This document shows positions 39,464 to 48,557 of a stretch of 49,303 nt of DNA, piece after piece. The stretch covers positions 1-49,303 of the forward strand of contig CAKUFK010000018.1 of NCBI GenBank assembly GCA_934647945.1, in the 5' to 3' direction. Each line of letters opens with the position of its first letter. Within the stretch, counting starts at the first letter, position 1. Below the pieces are notes generated by a model. It saw nothing but the letters and a program-made list of their open reading frames with translations, was not told the origin of the DNA and searched no databases. The position numbers and the translations under genes were made by a program. Source of the stretch: an uncultured Eubacteriales bacterium (GTDB lineage Bacteria > Bacillota > Clostridia > Oscillospirales > Acutalibacteraceae).

Positions 39464-39827
39464 CATCTCGAAACTCGCAGAAACGGTTATGAGCGACATA
39501 GAGGAAATTGCGCGGGCGGAAATGGCAAGGGTCGAAGATGTTATTGACACCATGGCGGATGAAACATGCGCGCAGATCAAGGCCGACAGCCCGGCCGGAG
39601 GGAAATATCGATCCGGATGGGCGATCCGGAAGGAAAACAAATATGGGACCAGATACAGGGTGGTATACAACCGCAAAGAACCAGAGCTGACCACGATCTT
39701 TGAGGACGGTACAGCGGATCGCCATACAAAAAGCGGGCAATTCCGTGGAAAAATTGTCGGAAAGCCGCATATCCGTCCGGCTTTTCTGCGGGTCGTCGAA
39801 CGGCACAAAAAAGATTTAGGAGGATGA
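39453..39827 (+). CDS. HK97 gp10-like head-tail protein
   Basis: A 124-residue protein with a helical start and the typical gp10 end: KADSPAGGKYRSGWAIRK, YRVVYNRKEPELTTIFEDGT and KPHIRPAFLRVVERHKKDL. The start overlaps the previous gene by 11 bases, after GGGAGGTG. Confidence 0.82.
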   Translation: MEIDISKLAETVMSDIEEIARAEMARVEDVIDTMADETCAQIKADSPAGGKYRSGWAIRKENKYGTRYRVVYNRKEPELTTIFEDGTADRHTKSGQFRGKIVGKPHIRPAFLRVVERHKKDLGG

Positions 39828-39831
39828 TAGT

Positions 39832-40452
39832 ATGTCAAACAAACAGGGCGCCGGTTTCCACGGCGTCGACGCGCTGAAATATGCGGTTCTCGGGGGCGAA
39901 ACAACTACGGTCGTCCCGTCGGAATACGTTGTAGGGGTTTCGCTGTCCAGGCAGATCAACAAAACTCAGCAACACGCAAATAACCGCATGGTTTGCGAAG
40001 TGGCGTCCGACAACGGCTATACGGGCACCATTAACACCACGGCGCCGGAAACTGATTTTGAAACCGCCCTTGGCATGGTGATGAATGTGGCTGGCGGGGC
40101 CAGGGCCGTCGTAAACCGCGGGGCCACCCCGCGCGTGTCGATCTATTTTGAAACGATCGTCAACTACGAGAACGGAACCAACGAGGTCGTCAAAACCTGG
40201 CTGCTGAACGTCGGTGTGAGCGAGCCGGAGTCCATTGAGCATAACACTGACACAGACAGCGTTACGTTCGGATCTTATGCATATCCGATCACCGTCTATG
40301 GTGAAATTCTGAAAGCGGCCTCCGGAGACAACGACTACGTTGACGCCAAAGGCTTTAAACATCGCGTGTTCCGCCTAGACAGCTATCCGGGAGACGAGGG
40401 GTACGCGAATTTTGGAGCCTCTGTGCCGGAACCGAAAATGCCCACCGCGTAA
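39832..40452 (+). CDS. Major tail protein
   Basis: A 206-residue protein forming the tail tube. It is beta-rich (YTGTINTTAPETDFETALGM, VVKTWLLNVGVSEPESIEHN, SVTFGSYAYPITVYGE) as in phi13-type major tail proteins. The SD AGGAGG is strong. It is followed by the assembly chaperone. Confidence 0.88.
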   Translation: MSNKQGAGFHGVDALKYAVLGGETTTVVPSEYVVGVSLSRQINKTQQHANNRMVCEVASDNGYTGTINTTAPETDFETALGMVMNVAGGARAVVNRGATPRVSIYFETIVNYENGTNEVVKTWLLNVGVSEPESIEHNTDTDSVTFGSYAYPITVYGEILKAASGDNDYVDAKGFKHRVFRLDSYPGDEGYANFGASVPEPKMPTA

Positions 40453-40463
40453 GGGGGACCATT

Positions 40464-40967
40464 ATGCAAATCAAAATCGGGAAAAAGGCATACTCCTCCA
40501 ATCCTGCTATGATTACCTTGATCCGGTATTACGTCGAGTTTCGCGAGTCATTTCTCGCTGCGTATCTGAGCGGCGCCTGTGGCGCCCTGGAAGTGGCGCG
40601 CTTGGCTTGGTCGAGCATTGACGGTCCAAAGCCCGATTTTGATACGTTTCTGGTAGCCGCCGCAGAATCGAGAGGTTTTGCGGCGGCCGCCCGATCTATA
40701 CAGGCCGCCGTACTGGCCTCTCCGCGCGTTGAGGGCGGAGGACAAACTAGCGCCAAAAATCCGGAGCGGACGGACGAGTTTGATATTTTGGCATTGATGA
40801 CGATAGCCGGTATAGACGTTGGCTTGATCCACGTTTTGCCGGTTTTTTATATAGTGGAAATCGCCTCCCGAAAAACGGCGACTTTATCGAACTACAGGGA
40901 TACACCGAAACGCCGGTTTTATTTGATGTCGGACGATGAGATACGGGAGGAATACGGGAGGCGCTGA
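40464..40967 (+). CDS. Tail assembly chaperone
   Basis: A 167-residue helical protein between the tail tube and tape-measure genes. The C-terminal part (DEFDILALMTIAGIDVGLIH) resembles the downstream half of gpG/gpT-type chaperones. It is one uninterrupted frame, so no programmed frameshift is needed to read both halves; a slippery run is not evident. Confidence 0.72.
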   Translation: MQIKIGKKAYSSNPAMITLIRYYVEFRESFLAAYLSGACGALEVARLAWSSIDGPKPDFDTFLVAAAESRGFAAAARSIQAAVLASPRVEGGGQTSAKNPERTDEFDILALMTIAGIDVGLIHVLPVFYIVEIASRKTATLSNYRDTPKRRFYLMSDDEIREEYGRR

Positions 40968-40968
40968 G

Positions 40969-43734
40969 ATGGCTACTAAAAAAAGCTACGAGGTCCGATT
41001 CGGCATTAACGATACTGAAATATCGAAGCAGCTTGCCGGCATCGATAAGTCGCTTAAAAGCACCCAAGGGGAACTTAAATTATTAAAGACCAATCTGTCT
41101 GATAATTGGGATTCATCGAAATGGGCTCGCGCCCAAGAGATCGGAACCAAGGCCGTCCAGGACAGCATCCAGAAGGTGGAGCTGCTTAAAAAGCGGTTTG
41201 CTGAGATGGAGGCCGAAGGGGTCACAGAAAAAAACCAGGCGGCATTTGAGTCTTTACGCAAAGAGATTCTCGCCGCCGAGAATGCGACCGAGAGGGCAAA
41301 AAAGGAACTCCAAAAACTCAATGATATCAAGTTGGACACTATCCGGAAGCAGATTAAGCAGGTATCCGACTCGCTCACATCAATTGGAACCAAACTCTCT
41401 ATAGGAGTGACTGCGCCGATCGTGGCTGCGGGAGCGGCGTCGGTTAAAATGGCCTCCGGTATGGACGAGGCGATCAACAAGGTGGATGTCGCGTTTGGGG
41501 ACGCGTCAAGAACCGTGCATAACTTTAGCAACACGACGCTGACCACGTATGGCATCGCTAAGTCCACCGTCCTGGATATGGCGGCGCTATATGGGGATAT
41601 GGCCACATCCATGGGGTTTTCGCGGCAGGAAGCGGCGGAAATGTCTACCCAGCTTGTCGCGCTGGCTGGGGATCTGGCGTCCTTTAAAAATGTTTCTCTG
41701 GATCAAGCATCCACAGCTCTAAAAAGCATATTCACGGGCGAGACGGAAACTCTCAAAAATCTCGGCGTGGTTATGACGGACACCAATCTACAAGCGTATG
41801 CGATGGCCGAAGGGATTGATAAGACTACTGCTGAGATGGGGCAAAGCGAAAAAGTCGCATTGCGGCTGCAGTACGTCTTGGATAACACCAAAAACGCGCA
41901 GGGGGATTTTGCAAGGACATCGGATAGTACTGCGAATCAACTGAGGATACTATCCGAGTCGCTGAAAGAGCTGGCCGCCATAGCGGGGCAAGAATTGATC
42001 CCGATGGTGCTGCCAATTATTAAACAACTCAACCAGATCATCCAAAAGGTGGGCCAGCTTGACGACGGAACCAAAGATATGATTATGAAGCTGGCTATTT
42101 TTGCCGCAGCTTTTGGCCCATTACTGACGGTATCGGGGAAAATGGCTGGCGTCGTTAGTACGTTGGTTGGCGCATACAAAGCGCTTAAAACCGCGCAGGC
42201 CGGTGCTGCGGCCGGTCAAACCGCCCTCAATGTCGCCATGTCGGCCAATCCGGCCGGGGCTGTGGCTGCGGCTATAGGCGTCCTGGTTGCGGCGCTTGGC
42301 TCTCTCGCAATCACGTCGTCACTGACGGGTAATGCAGCGGAAAGCCTGAGCAAAAAAATCGATGGTATCTCTGACAGTTACAAATCCGCAGCGCAGGCGG
42401 CGGATAAAGAAGCCCTCAGCCAGGAAAGCGAGTTAAAACTCGTTGAAAAACTACTCCCAAAATACGAGGAGCTTAATAACAAAACGGATAAAACAACGCA
42501 GGAAAAAGCGGAGCTCAAACGAGCCGTTGATGATATCAACAGTGTTTTGCCGGACAGTATCACTCTCCTCGATCAGGAAAAGGGCATATACGAGGGTATG
42601 CCTGATGCCATCCAGAACACGATTGATAAACGCCGGGAAGAAATCAAAGTCTTGCAGGAACGATCGGTGGCTCTCGCGGCGATGGAAGCGCAGTCAAAAC
42701 TATTGGCGGAGAGCGGATACTCGACCATTGATGATGCCAAAGCGGCTTTATCCGAGGCCGAAGCGGCTAAAGATATATTTATAGGTGGGTCCTGGATAAG
42801 TCAGGCGTTGTGGGACTCCTTTGGAATCGACACGACGGAATTAAAGCTCAACCAGCGTTACAAAGAACAGCGGTCCGAGATATCCAAATTGGTCAAGGAC
42901 TATGAAAAGTATCAAAATGTTATCAACTCATACGTGAATAAAGGCGGATCGCTAACCACATATGAGAGCACCAATATCGATGGGTCTGCGGTAAAAACCT
43001 CTGGTGAAAAGGCGCTAGAAGCTTACAAATCCTATCGCGCAGCGTTGGACCATCAGCTGGCGATGGATGAGATCACCACCGAGCAATATTACGCAACCCT
43101 CGAAAATTACGATAGGCAATATCTGGCAGGCTACTCCGAAAACCTTGCCGAGCATCGCAAAGTGCTGGAAGAGCTGCACAAGTACAAAAAGTCTGTCCAG
43201 TCCGACGAGGTCAAACGCCTCGAAGAACTGGCAGAGGCCGAAAAAAAGGCCCGTGAGGAATCTTTGAAAAACGCCGAAGACTTTACCAACAAAGTGGTGT
43301 CTTTGGCGGAAAAAGAGGCCAACGCTAAAATCGCCGCGATCGATGCGGAGCTTGCGGCGCGGGATAAGCTAAAAGCAGCACAAGAGTCCGCTCTAAAACT
43401 GCAGCAGGCACAAGCGCAGCTCGCTTTTACCACCGACGAGGACAGTAGGGAATCGCTAAAAAAGGAAATCGCCAGGTTAAAAGAAAACATTGCCGAGCAG
43501 CAATACCAAAGTGACGCGGAAGCTCAAAAAGCGGCGATCCAGGCCCAGCTAAACCAGCTGAAAAGTAATGCGGATGCCGCTGTATCCAACATGAGGGCCA
43601 CGATTACGCCCGAGTCGGTCAATCCGTATATTACCCAACTGATGCCCAATTTGACCGTCAACGCGCAGGGCCTATCCGTCGCCCAGGCACAAATGCTGAT
43701 ACAACAGGCCCTTAAAAAAGCGCTGTACGAATAG
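40969..43734 (+). CDS. Tail tape measure protein
   Basis: A 921-residue protein that sets tail length and takes part in DNA injection. Residues 1-130 are coiled coil; then ITSIG-like TKLSIGVTAPIVAAGAASVK and the TP901 core ASFKNVSLDQASTALKSIFT follow, with hydrophobic stretches near 400-460 and a charged coiled-coil C-terminus (about 720-880). By analogy the tail should be of medium length. The ATG at 40969 lies one base after the chaperone stop. Confidence 0.93.
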   Translation: MATKKSYEVRFGINDTEISKQLAGIDKSLKSTQGELKLLKTNLSDNWDSSKWARAQEIGTKAVQDSIQKVELLKKRFAEMEAEGVTEKNQAAFESLRKEILAAENATERAKKELQKLNDIKLDTIRKQIKQVSDSLTSIGTKLSIGVTAPIVAAGAASVKMASGMDEAINKVDVAFGDASRTVHNFSNTTLTTYGIAKSTVLDMAALYGDMATSMGFSRQEAAEMSTQLVALAGDLASFKNVSLDQASTALKSIFTGETETLKNLGVVMTDTNLQAYAMAEGIDKTTAEMGQSEKVALRLQYVLDNTKNAQGDFARTSDSTANQLRILSESLKELAAIAGQELIPMVLPIIKQLNQIIQKVGQLDDGTKDMIMKLAIFAAAFGPLLTVSGKMAGVVSTLVGAYKALKTAQAGAAAGQTALNVAMSANPAGAVAAAIGVLVAALGSLAITSSLTGNAAESLSKKIDGISDSYKSAAQAADKEALSQESELKLVEKLLPKYEELNNKTDKTTQEKAELKRAVDDINSVLPDSITLLDQEKGIYEGMPDAIQNTIDKRREEIKVLQERSVALAAMEAQSKLLAESGYSTIDDAKAALSEAEAAKDIFIGGSWISQALWDSFGIDTTELKLNQRYKEQRSEISKLVKDYEKYQNVINSYVNKGGSLTTYESTNIDGSAVKTSGEKALEAYKSYRAALDHQLAMDEITTEQYYATLENYDRQYLAGYSENLAEHRKVLEELHKYKKSVQSDEVKRLEELAEAEKKAREESLKNAEDFTNKVVSLAEKEANAKIAAIDAELAARDKLKAAQESALKLQQAQAQLAFTTDEDSRESLKKEIARLKENIAEQQYQSDAEAQKAAIQAQLNQLKSNADAAVSNMRATITPESVNPYITQLMPNLTVNAQGLSVAQAQMLIQQALKKALYE

Positions 43735-43745
43735 GTGGTGAGAGT

Positions 43746-44657
43746 ATGTGGAGGTCGTTACGGTGGGAATGCGCGGGTGAAACCATTGTTTTCGGGGAAG
43801 AACCGACATCCCCCGTTTTTATGGATTTGTCGTCGTTTTATCCGTATCTTGTATCGGGCGTGTTTGACCGGCGGAGCGGGTACGGGATAGACGGTACGCA
43901 GACGTATAACGCGGCGTTGTCATCTTTGCGGGTGCCCATCGAGGCAAGGGTATTGGTATACAACCAATCGAGTCGAAAGTATCCTGTTGAGTATCTGACG
44001 GACGAGTACACAGCCAAACTGTGTAGGGTGTTTGACCCTCGCAGGCAAGGGCGCTTGATATACGAGACCAATACGGGGAGCTATTTTATATCGGGGCACC
44101 CGGAATCACTCCCGGCGTTTGAAAACGAGGCCCCGGCCGTCCTGAAATTTGCCGTCGACGTTGTGTCGGATTATCCATACTGGCAAAGCACGGATCAAAT
44201 CGTAATGGATATCGGCACGACCGAAGCGCTGCTATCCCTCCCTGGAGAGATAACAGACGGCATGGAGTCAGGCGAAATCATCACGTATCAGTCCGATGTC
44301 CCCAATAATACTTTGTACAGCATATATCCGATCATCCGATTTTGGCCGTGCAACTCCATTCCGCTGCTTGTCAACGCGGACACCGGAAAATCCGTCTCGC
44401 TTAATCGGACCGTCCCGGAAGGGTATTACGTGGATGTCGATACAGCCCCGGAACGCAATACGGTCACGGCGTACCGCCTTAATGAGGCAACCGGGGAATA
44501 CGAGGCCGCCGGGGACCGTTCTTATTGGGTGTCGCTGGGGAGCAACGAGGATTTTTCGCTTGAGCCCGGAAAAAATCACCTTACTGCCGACAACATCACA
44601 GCCGGAGCTTTTCCGGCCGTTACCCTGCTGTGGCGCGAGCGGTATTTGGGGGTGTAG
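43746..44657 (+). CDS. Distal tail protein
   Basis: A 303-residue protein in the distal tail (Dit) position: it starts with RWECAGETIVFGEEP, contains SSRKYPVEYLTDEYTAKLCR and ends in a beta-rich domain (NHLTADNITAGAFPAVTLLW). It probably forms the hexameric ring that links tail tube and baseplate. Confidence 0.78.
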   Translation: MWRSLRWECAGETIVFGEEPTSPVFMDLSSFYPYLVSGVFDRRSGYGIDGTQTYNAALSSLRVPIEARVLVYNQSSRKYPVEYLTDEYTAKLCRVFDPRRQGRLIYETNTGSYFISGHPESLPAFENEAPAVLKFAVDVVSDYPYWQSTDQIVMDIGTTEALLSLPGEITDGMESGEIITYQSDVPNNTLYSIYPIIRFWPCNSIPLLVNADTGKSVSLNRTVPEGYYVDVDTAPERNTVTAYRLNEATGEYEAAGDRSYWVSLGSNEDFSLEPGKNHLTADNITAGAFPAVTLLWRERYLGV

Positions 44658-44659
44658 CA

Positions 44660-45790
44660 ATGGAGATAAGGATTTATGAGATGGACGCGGATGGTCGCCT
44701 CTCGCGCCGCGGTATTACCAGGCTTGCCACGGGGCATTACAGGACGGACCACTACACAGCGGGCCCATTTGAACTATCGCTCCCGATTGATGCCCCGTAC
44801 GCGGACGCGCTGCTCATTGACCGCCTTGTGCTGATCGATCGTGCGTATTGGGGCGTTATAACGGGCAGGGTTGTGGATGGAGGGCAAACCAACACGGTCA
44901 GTGTTTCCGGGTCAACGTTACTCGAGTGGTTGTCCAGGAGGATTATTGTACCGGACTCGGCGGTTCCAGAAGATAAACCGATGGGGTATGACAGTGTTTC
45001 CGGTCCAACGGAAACGGTCATGAAGCATTATGTAATCCGCCATGCGATCAATCCGGCTAATCCAGCCAGACGTTTTCCGGCCCTCGTGTGTATGCCGGAC
45101 CAGGAGCGAGGAGACCCGGAGGACGCCTTTATGGCCAGGTATGCAAATTTGCTGGCGACGCTCGAATCCATTGGCCGACGTGCAAAGTTGGGGTTTGAAA
45201 TCAAAGGCGATGATTGCAACGATGCTTTTGCATTTGAAGTACACCCGAGAATAGACCGCACAGTGCATCAAACCGAAAACCCTCCCCTGCTGCTTGAAAT
45301 CTCGCGGCGCAATATTGCCACCCTGGTTTATAGTCAGGATTATAAACAGTCAGGCAATGTCTTTTACTGCTCTCGATCCGGAGACCAATATGAGTGGGAG
45401 ACGCTTACGCAAACATATTTTTTAGATGGGGCGGAAGAGCCGGCCGGACAAAGCCGCCGGGAAATGGCTTTGTCGATATCCGTTGACTCCGATGGCAACC
45501 AATATCAGGAACTCGAAAAAAACGCCAGAAAGGAAATGGAGTCTTACAGAGCGGCGGAATCGATTGTCTGCACCATGTCTCGAAGCCTACTATACGGGAC
45601 CGATTACAGAGTGGGTGATTATGCGACGGTTATAGATAGGCGCACCGGGACAATGGCCGACATGGAACTTGAGGCGGTCGATACAGTGGTAACGGAATCC
45701 TCGGTGGATTATGTGGCGACATTTGGTAAACAGCAACTCACACGGCTCGAAAAATTAAGACGAGACACGAAAGCGGGGTTATACAAATGA
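44660..45790 (+). CDS. Tail spike hub protein (ReqiPepy6 Gp37-like)
   Basis: A 376-residue protein that starts MEIRIYEMDADGRLSRRGIT with AGPFELSLPIDAPYADALLI, typical of the siphovirus Gp37-like tail hub family. ISRRNIATLVYSQDYKQSGN is also visible. It starts two bases after the distal tail gene and overlaps the next gene by four bases. Confidence 0.82.
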   Translation: MEIRIYEMDADGRLSRRGITRLATGHYRTDHYTAGPFELSLPIDAPYADALLIDRLVLIDRAYWGVITGRVVDGGQTNTVSVSGSTLLEWLSRRIIVPDSAVPEDKPMGYDSVSGPTETVMKHYVIRHAINPANPARRFPALVCMPDQERGDPEDAFMARYANLLATLESIGRRAKLGFEIKGDDCNDAFAFEVHPRIDRTVHQTENPPLLLEISRRNIATLVYSQDYKQSGNVFYCSRSGDQYEWETLTQTYFLDGAEEPAGQSRREMALSISVDSDGNQYQELEKNARKEMESYRAAESIVCTMSRSLLYGTDYRVGDYATVIDRRTGTMADMELEAVDTVVTESSVDYVATFGKQQLTRLEKLRRDTKAGLYK

Positions 45791-46803
45791 CGGAAAAAGG
45801 ATGGCCATGGGACAGCATAGACGCAGATCGACCGTTCGGCGCCCAGCAAATTGCCAATGCCTGTGCGTCTGTTATCGGTAATGGGGTCGTGGGTAAAACG
45901 GATTTCCAGGTAACCCCGCAGCCGTCCTCAACCGTGACCATCGGCGAAGGCGAGGCCTGGATTGATGGGCGGTATTTAAATTACGGCGGGGGCGGGGCGC
46001 TGACTATCGCGTATGGTCCAGCATCTAGCAGCAGTAAAGTATACGGTCTAATCGTCCTTAGATGTGACACCAGTGTGTCCGTCAGAGGATTTTTATTTGA
46101 CTATAAGCTGCCCAAAAACAACCAGGACGCTACGGCGGGTGACGGAGAAATCGCTATCGCAAAAGTACGATATAACCGCGGCACACAGACGATCCTAACA
46201 AGCGACATTATCCGCGCCACATCTCTTGCGACGCCGATAAACGGGAGCGTAAACATCGGGGCGCCCACCAACATAGAGGGGCTTGTCGCTGGTGCCGGCG
46301 GTGGGTTAAGAAAAGCCGTCCCAGGCGCCGATTACATGCCGGTATCAGGCGGGAACTTTACCGGACCCGTATCGGTCAATGGGAAAGCCCTTCCGTACAT
46401 TACGCAAGATACAACAAATACAAACACCGCTTATGTAACGATGCCGGGTACTCACATCGTTAAATACTCGGACGGTCGTATGACTTGCAGCTCCGTTGTG
46501 GATAATCTCGACATAACCACGACATGCGTACAGAGCGGCAGCCATACCGTATTTGTCGCGGATTCCAACTATGGTTTTGGCGTGTCGGGCTTTGTCAAGG
46601 TCGACAATGTAAACCTGGCATTGATTGGTGCGGGGGATCTCCGGTATTCGGTCGAGTATATCGGGATGACCGGGACGGCCTCACAGGGCGCGGCAGCCCG
46701 AAATATAGAGGCCCATTATTGGGGCGGAACCTCATACTCTGTTGGCGACACAAGGATATACAAATGTGGAGCGCTGCTGTATGTTGACGGGTGGTGGAAA
46801 TGA
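45787..46803 (+). CDS. Tail fibre/baseplate protein 1
   Basis: A 338-residue protein. The N-terminus (SIDADRPFGAQQIANACASV) and the beta-rich part (GEGEAWIDGRYLNYGGGGAL) are found in Clostridia phage baseplate proteins. The C-terminal module begins at HIVKYSDGRMTC and ends GALLYVDGWWK; it is shared in outline with the next protein (KYDDGTMIC to IGRWK). It may bind the host surface. Confidence 0.75.
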   Translation: MTEKGWPWDSIDADRPFGAQQIANACASVIGNGVVGKTDFQVTPQPSSTVTIGEGEAWIDGRYLNYGGGGALTIAYGPASSSSKVYGLIVLRCDTSVSVRGFLFDYKLPKNNQDATAGDGEIAIAKVRYNRGTQTILTSDIIRATSLATPINGSVNIGAPTNIEGLVAGAGGGLRKAVPGADYMPVSGGNFTGPVSVNGKALPYITQDTTNTNTAYVTMPGTHIVKYSDGRMTCSSVVDNLDITTTCVQSGSHTVFVADSNYGFGVSGFVKVDNVNLALIGAGDLRYSVEYIGMTGTASQGAAARNIEAHYWGGTSYSVGDTRIYKCGALLYVDGWWK

Positions 46804-48545
46804 TGCGGACTATACATGTTACGATCCGTGGAAATCAGATGATTCCGGATAGTTCAGACGCCGGGCGGGAGATGGATAATCTTATAAGCCAATTGTCGAT
46901 CACCATCCCGTCAGATTGGGATGCCTCCTACGCCTATAGGCTGCGTTTCCGGACATCCCGGCAGAGGATGGGAGAGGTATATCTGTCGGACAGATTAACC
47001 CCGGATCAGTCGGGGGCATATCTGTTCCCGTTCCCGTCAGGCATTTTGGTGGCGGGTATCCTGCAAGTGCAAATCGAGGGTGTGGACCAAAGCACCGAAA
47101 AGGTTATGCACACTGCCATTATGGCTTTGTCGGTGGGCGAGTCCCTGACCGGTGACGATCAGGGGATACCGCCTAACTACAGCGGTCTCATAGATCAAAC
47201 CATGGCGGATATGCAAACGACGTTTGACCAGATGACCGACACGTTAGCCCACATGGATGAGACGCTCGACGAAATGGAGAGCACACTTGTTGTTGCCGCA
47301 GAGGACGCGAGGCAATCGGCGGTTTCCGCGGAGGCGGACGCGGCTAAAACGGCGGCCGACCGGTCGGCCGTAGAACAGGCAAAGTCAGACGTGGCAGCGG
47401 ACAAAGCCGCCGTAGCTGTGGATCGGCAAGCGGCGGATGAAAGTAAGGCGGCGGCAGAGGCGGCGAAAGTTGCCGCCGAGGCTGCCAAAACAATCGCTGA
47501 GACGCATGCGACCAACGCGGGCCAAAGAGCTAACGCGGCGAAAGTATCGGAGACAAACGCCGAAGCCGCAAAAGATACGGCAGTCAGTAAAGCACAGGAG
47601 GCCGATGGGTCAGCATCCGCGGCCGCAAACTCAGCAGCCAGCGCTTCTGCCGGCGCCGCGGCTGCGGCTGGCAGCAAAACGGCAGCTGAAGCCGCGAAGT
47701 CTGCCGCGGAAACCGCAAAATTAGCAGCAGAGTCGGCCGCGCAAACAGCAGGGCAAAAAGCTAGTGAGGCTAATACGGCAGCCGACGCTGCCGAAGCTGC
47801 CGCGGAAACCGTACAAATGAGTTTTGGCGAGTTTGAAAAAATGGCCGTGCTCATCGATGACTGGAACGCGGTGACCGAAAATGGGATATACATGGCCAAC
47901 GGCGGAGCAAATGCCCCGGTCAGCGGCGAATGGCATATGGGGCTGGTTATGCACCACAATAACGCATACTCGGTCCAGCGCGTCTGTGCATTTGCCAGTA
48001 CAAAAAAGTGGTACGAGCGTCACAAAATGAACGGATCGTGGGATGCGTGGGCGGAATATGAGGGTGCCCCAGGTCCTCCTGGCCCCTCCGGCCCGAACGA
48101 GGTGAGCACTAACACAGCGACAAATATAACCGGTTTGCTCAAAGGCAACGGGGCCAATGTATCGGCGGCGGAGGCCGGAACAGACTTTGCCACTGCAGGA
48201 ATCGCGGATTCGGGGGGATCGGCGTCTACCGGGTATTGGGTTAAATATGACGACGGGACGATGATTTGTTACAAACGGGCGACCATTATGCCGAATGTGC
48301 AGACGGCGATGGGGGACTTTTATCGCAGCGATTATATTTCGCTTGGAAATTTTCCGGCCGCGTTTACAACTCTTACCTATATACAACCGGCGATATGGTA
48401 TGCCAATTATTCGACTTTATATATGTGGTGTACAGCCGCATATGGACCGAGCACTACATCTGCCGGCAGTGTGGCTGTCATAACGAATGCCAAATTTAGC
48501 GGTTTGGTGGAAGTTATGTACACAGCAATCGGGCGTTGGAAATAA
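46800..48545 (+). CDS. Baseplate upper protein/tail fibre 2 (BppU-like)
   Basis: A 581-residue protein. Residues 1-110 resemble the BppU N-terminal domain (SDWDASYAYRLRFRTSRQ, GAYLFPFPSGILVAGILQVQ). Residues about 165-340 are almost wholly Ala/Lys/Glu in short repeats (AAEAAKVAAEAAK), a long trimeric coiled coil. Then comes a domain with ENGIYMANGGANAPVSGEWH, a short collagen-like GAPGPPGPSGP, and a C-terminal KYDDGTMICYKR...GRWK module shared with the preceding protein. It is a likely receptor-binding fibre. Confidence 0.82.
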   Translation: MMRTIHVTIRGNQMIPDSSDAGREMDNLISQLSITIPSDWDASYAYRLRFRTSRQRMGEVYLSDRLTPDQSGAYLFPFPSGILVAGILQVQIEGVDQSTEKVMHTAIMALSVGESLTGDDQGIPPNYSGLIDQTMADMQTTFDQMTDTLAHMDETLDEMESTLVVAAEDARQSAVSAEADAAKTAADRSAVEQAKSDVAADKAAVAVDRQAADESKAAAEAAKVAAEAAKTIAETHATNAGQRANAAKVSETNAEAAKDTAVSKAQEADGSASAAANSAASASAGAAAAAGSKTAAEAAKSAAETAKLAAESAAQTAGQKASEANTAADAAEAAAETVQMSFGEFEKMAVLIDDWNAVTENGIYMANGGANAPVSGEWHMGLVMHHNNAYSVQRVCAFASTKKWYERHKMNGSWDAWAEYEGAPGPPGPSGPNEVSTNTATNITGLLKGNGANVSAAEAGTDFATAGIADSGGSASTGYWVKYDDGTMICYKRATIMPNVQTAMGDFYRSDYISLGNFPAAFTTLTYIQPAIWYANYSTLYMWCTAAYGPSTTSAGSVAVITNAKFSGLVEVMYTAIGRWK

Positions 48546-48557
48546 AGGAGGGAGACC

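Noticed and set aside
40464..40967. Programmed frameshift in the tail assembly chaperone
   Set aside because: The chaperone is one open frame that contains both the N- and C-terminal parts, and no convincing slippery heptamer was seen.
47195..47959. 254-codon Ala/Ser-rich minus-strand frame
   Set aside because: It is the complement of the Ala-rich coiled-coil repeat, where open antisense frames are expected.
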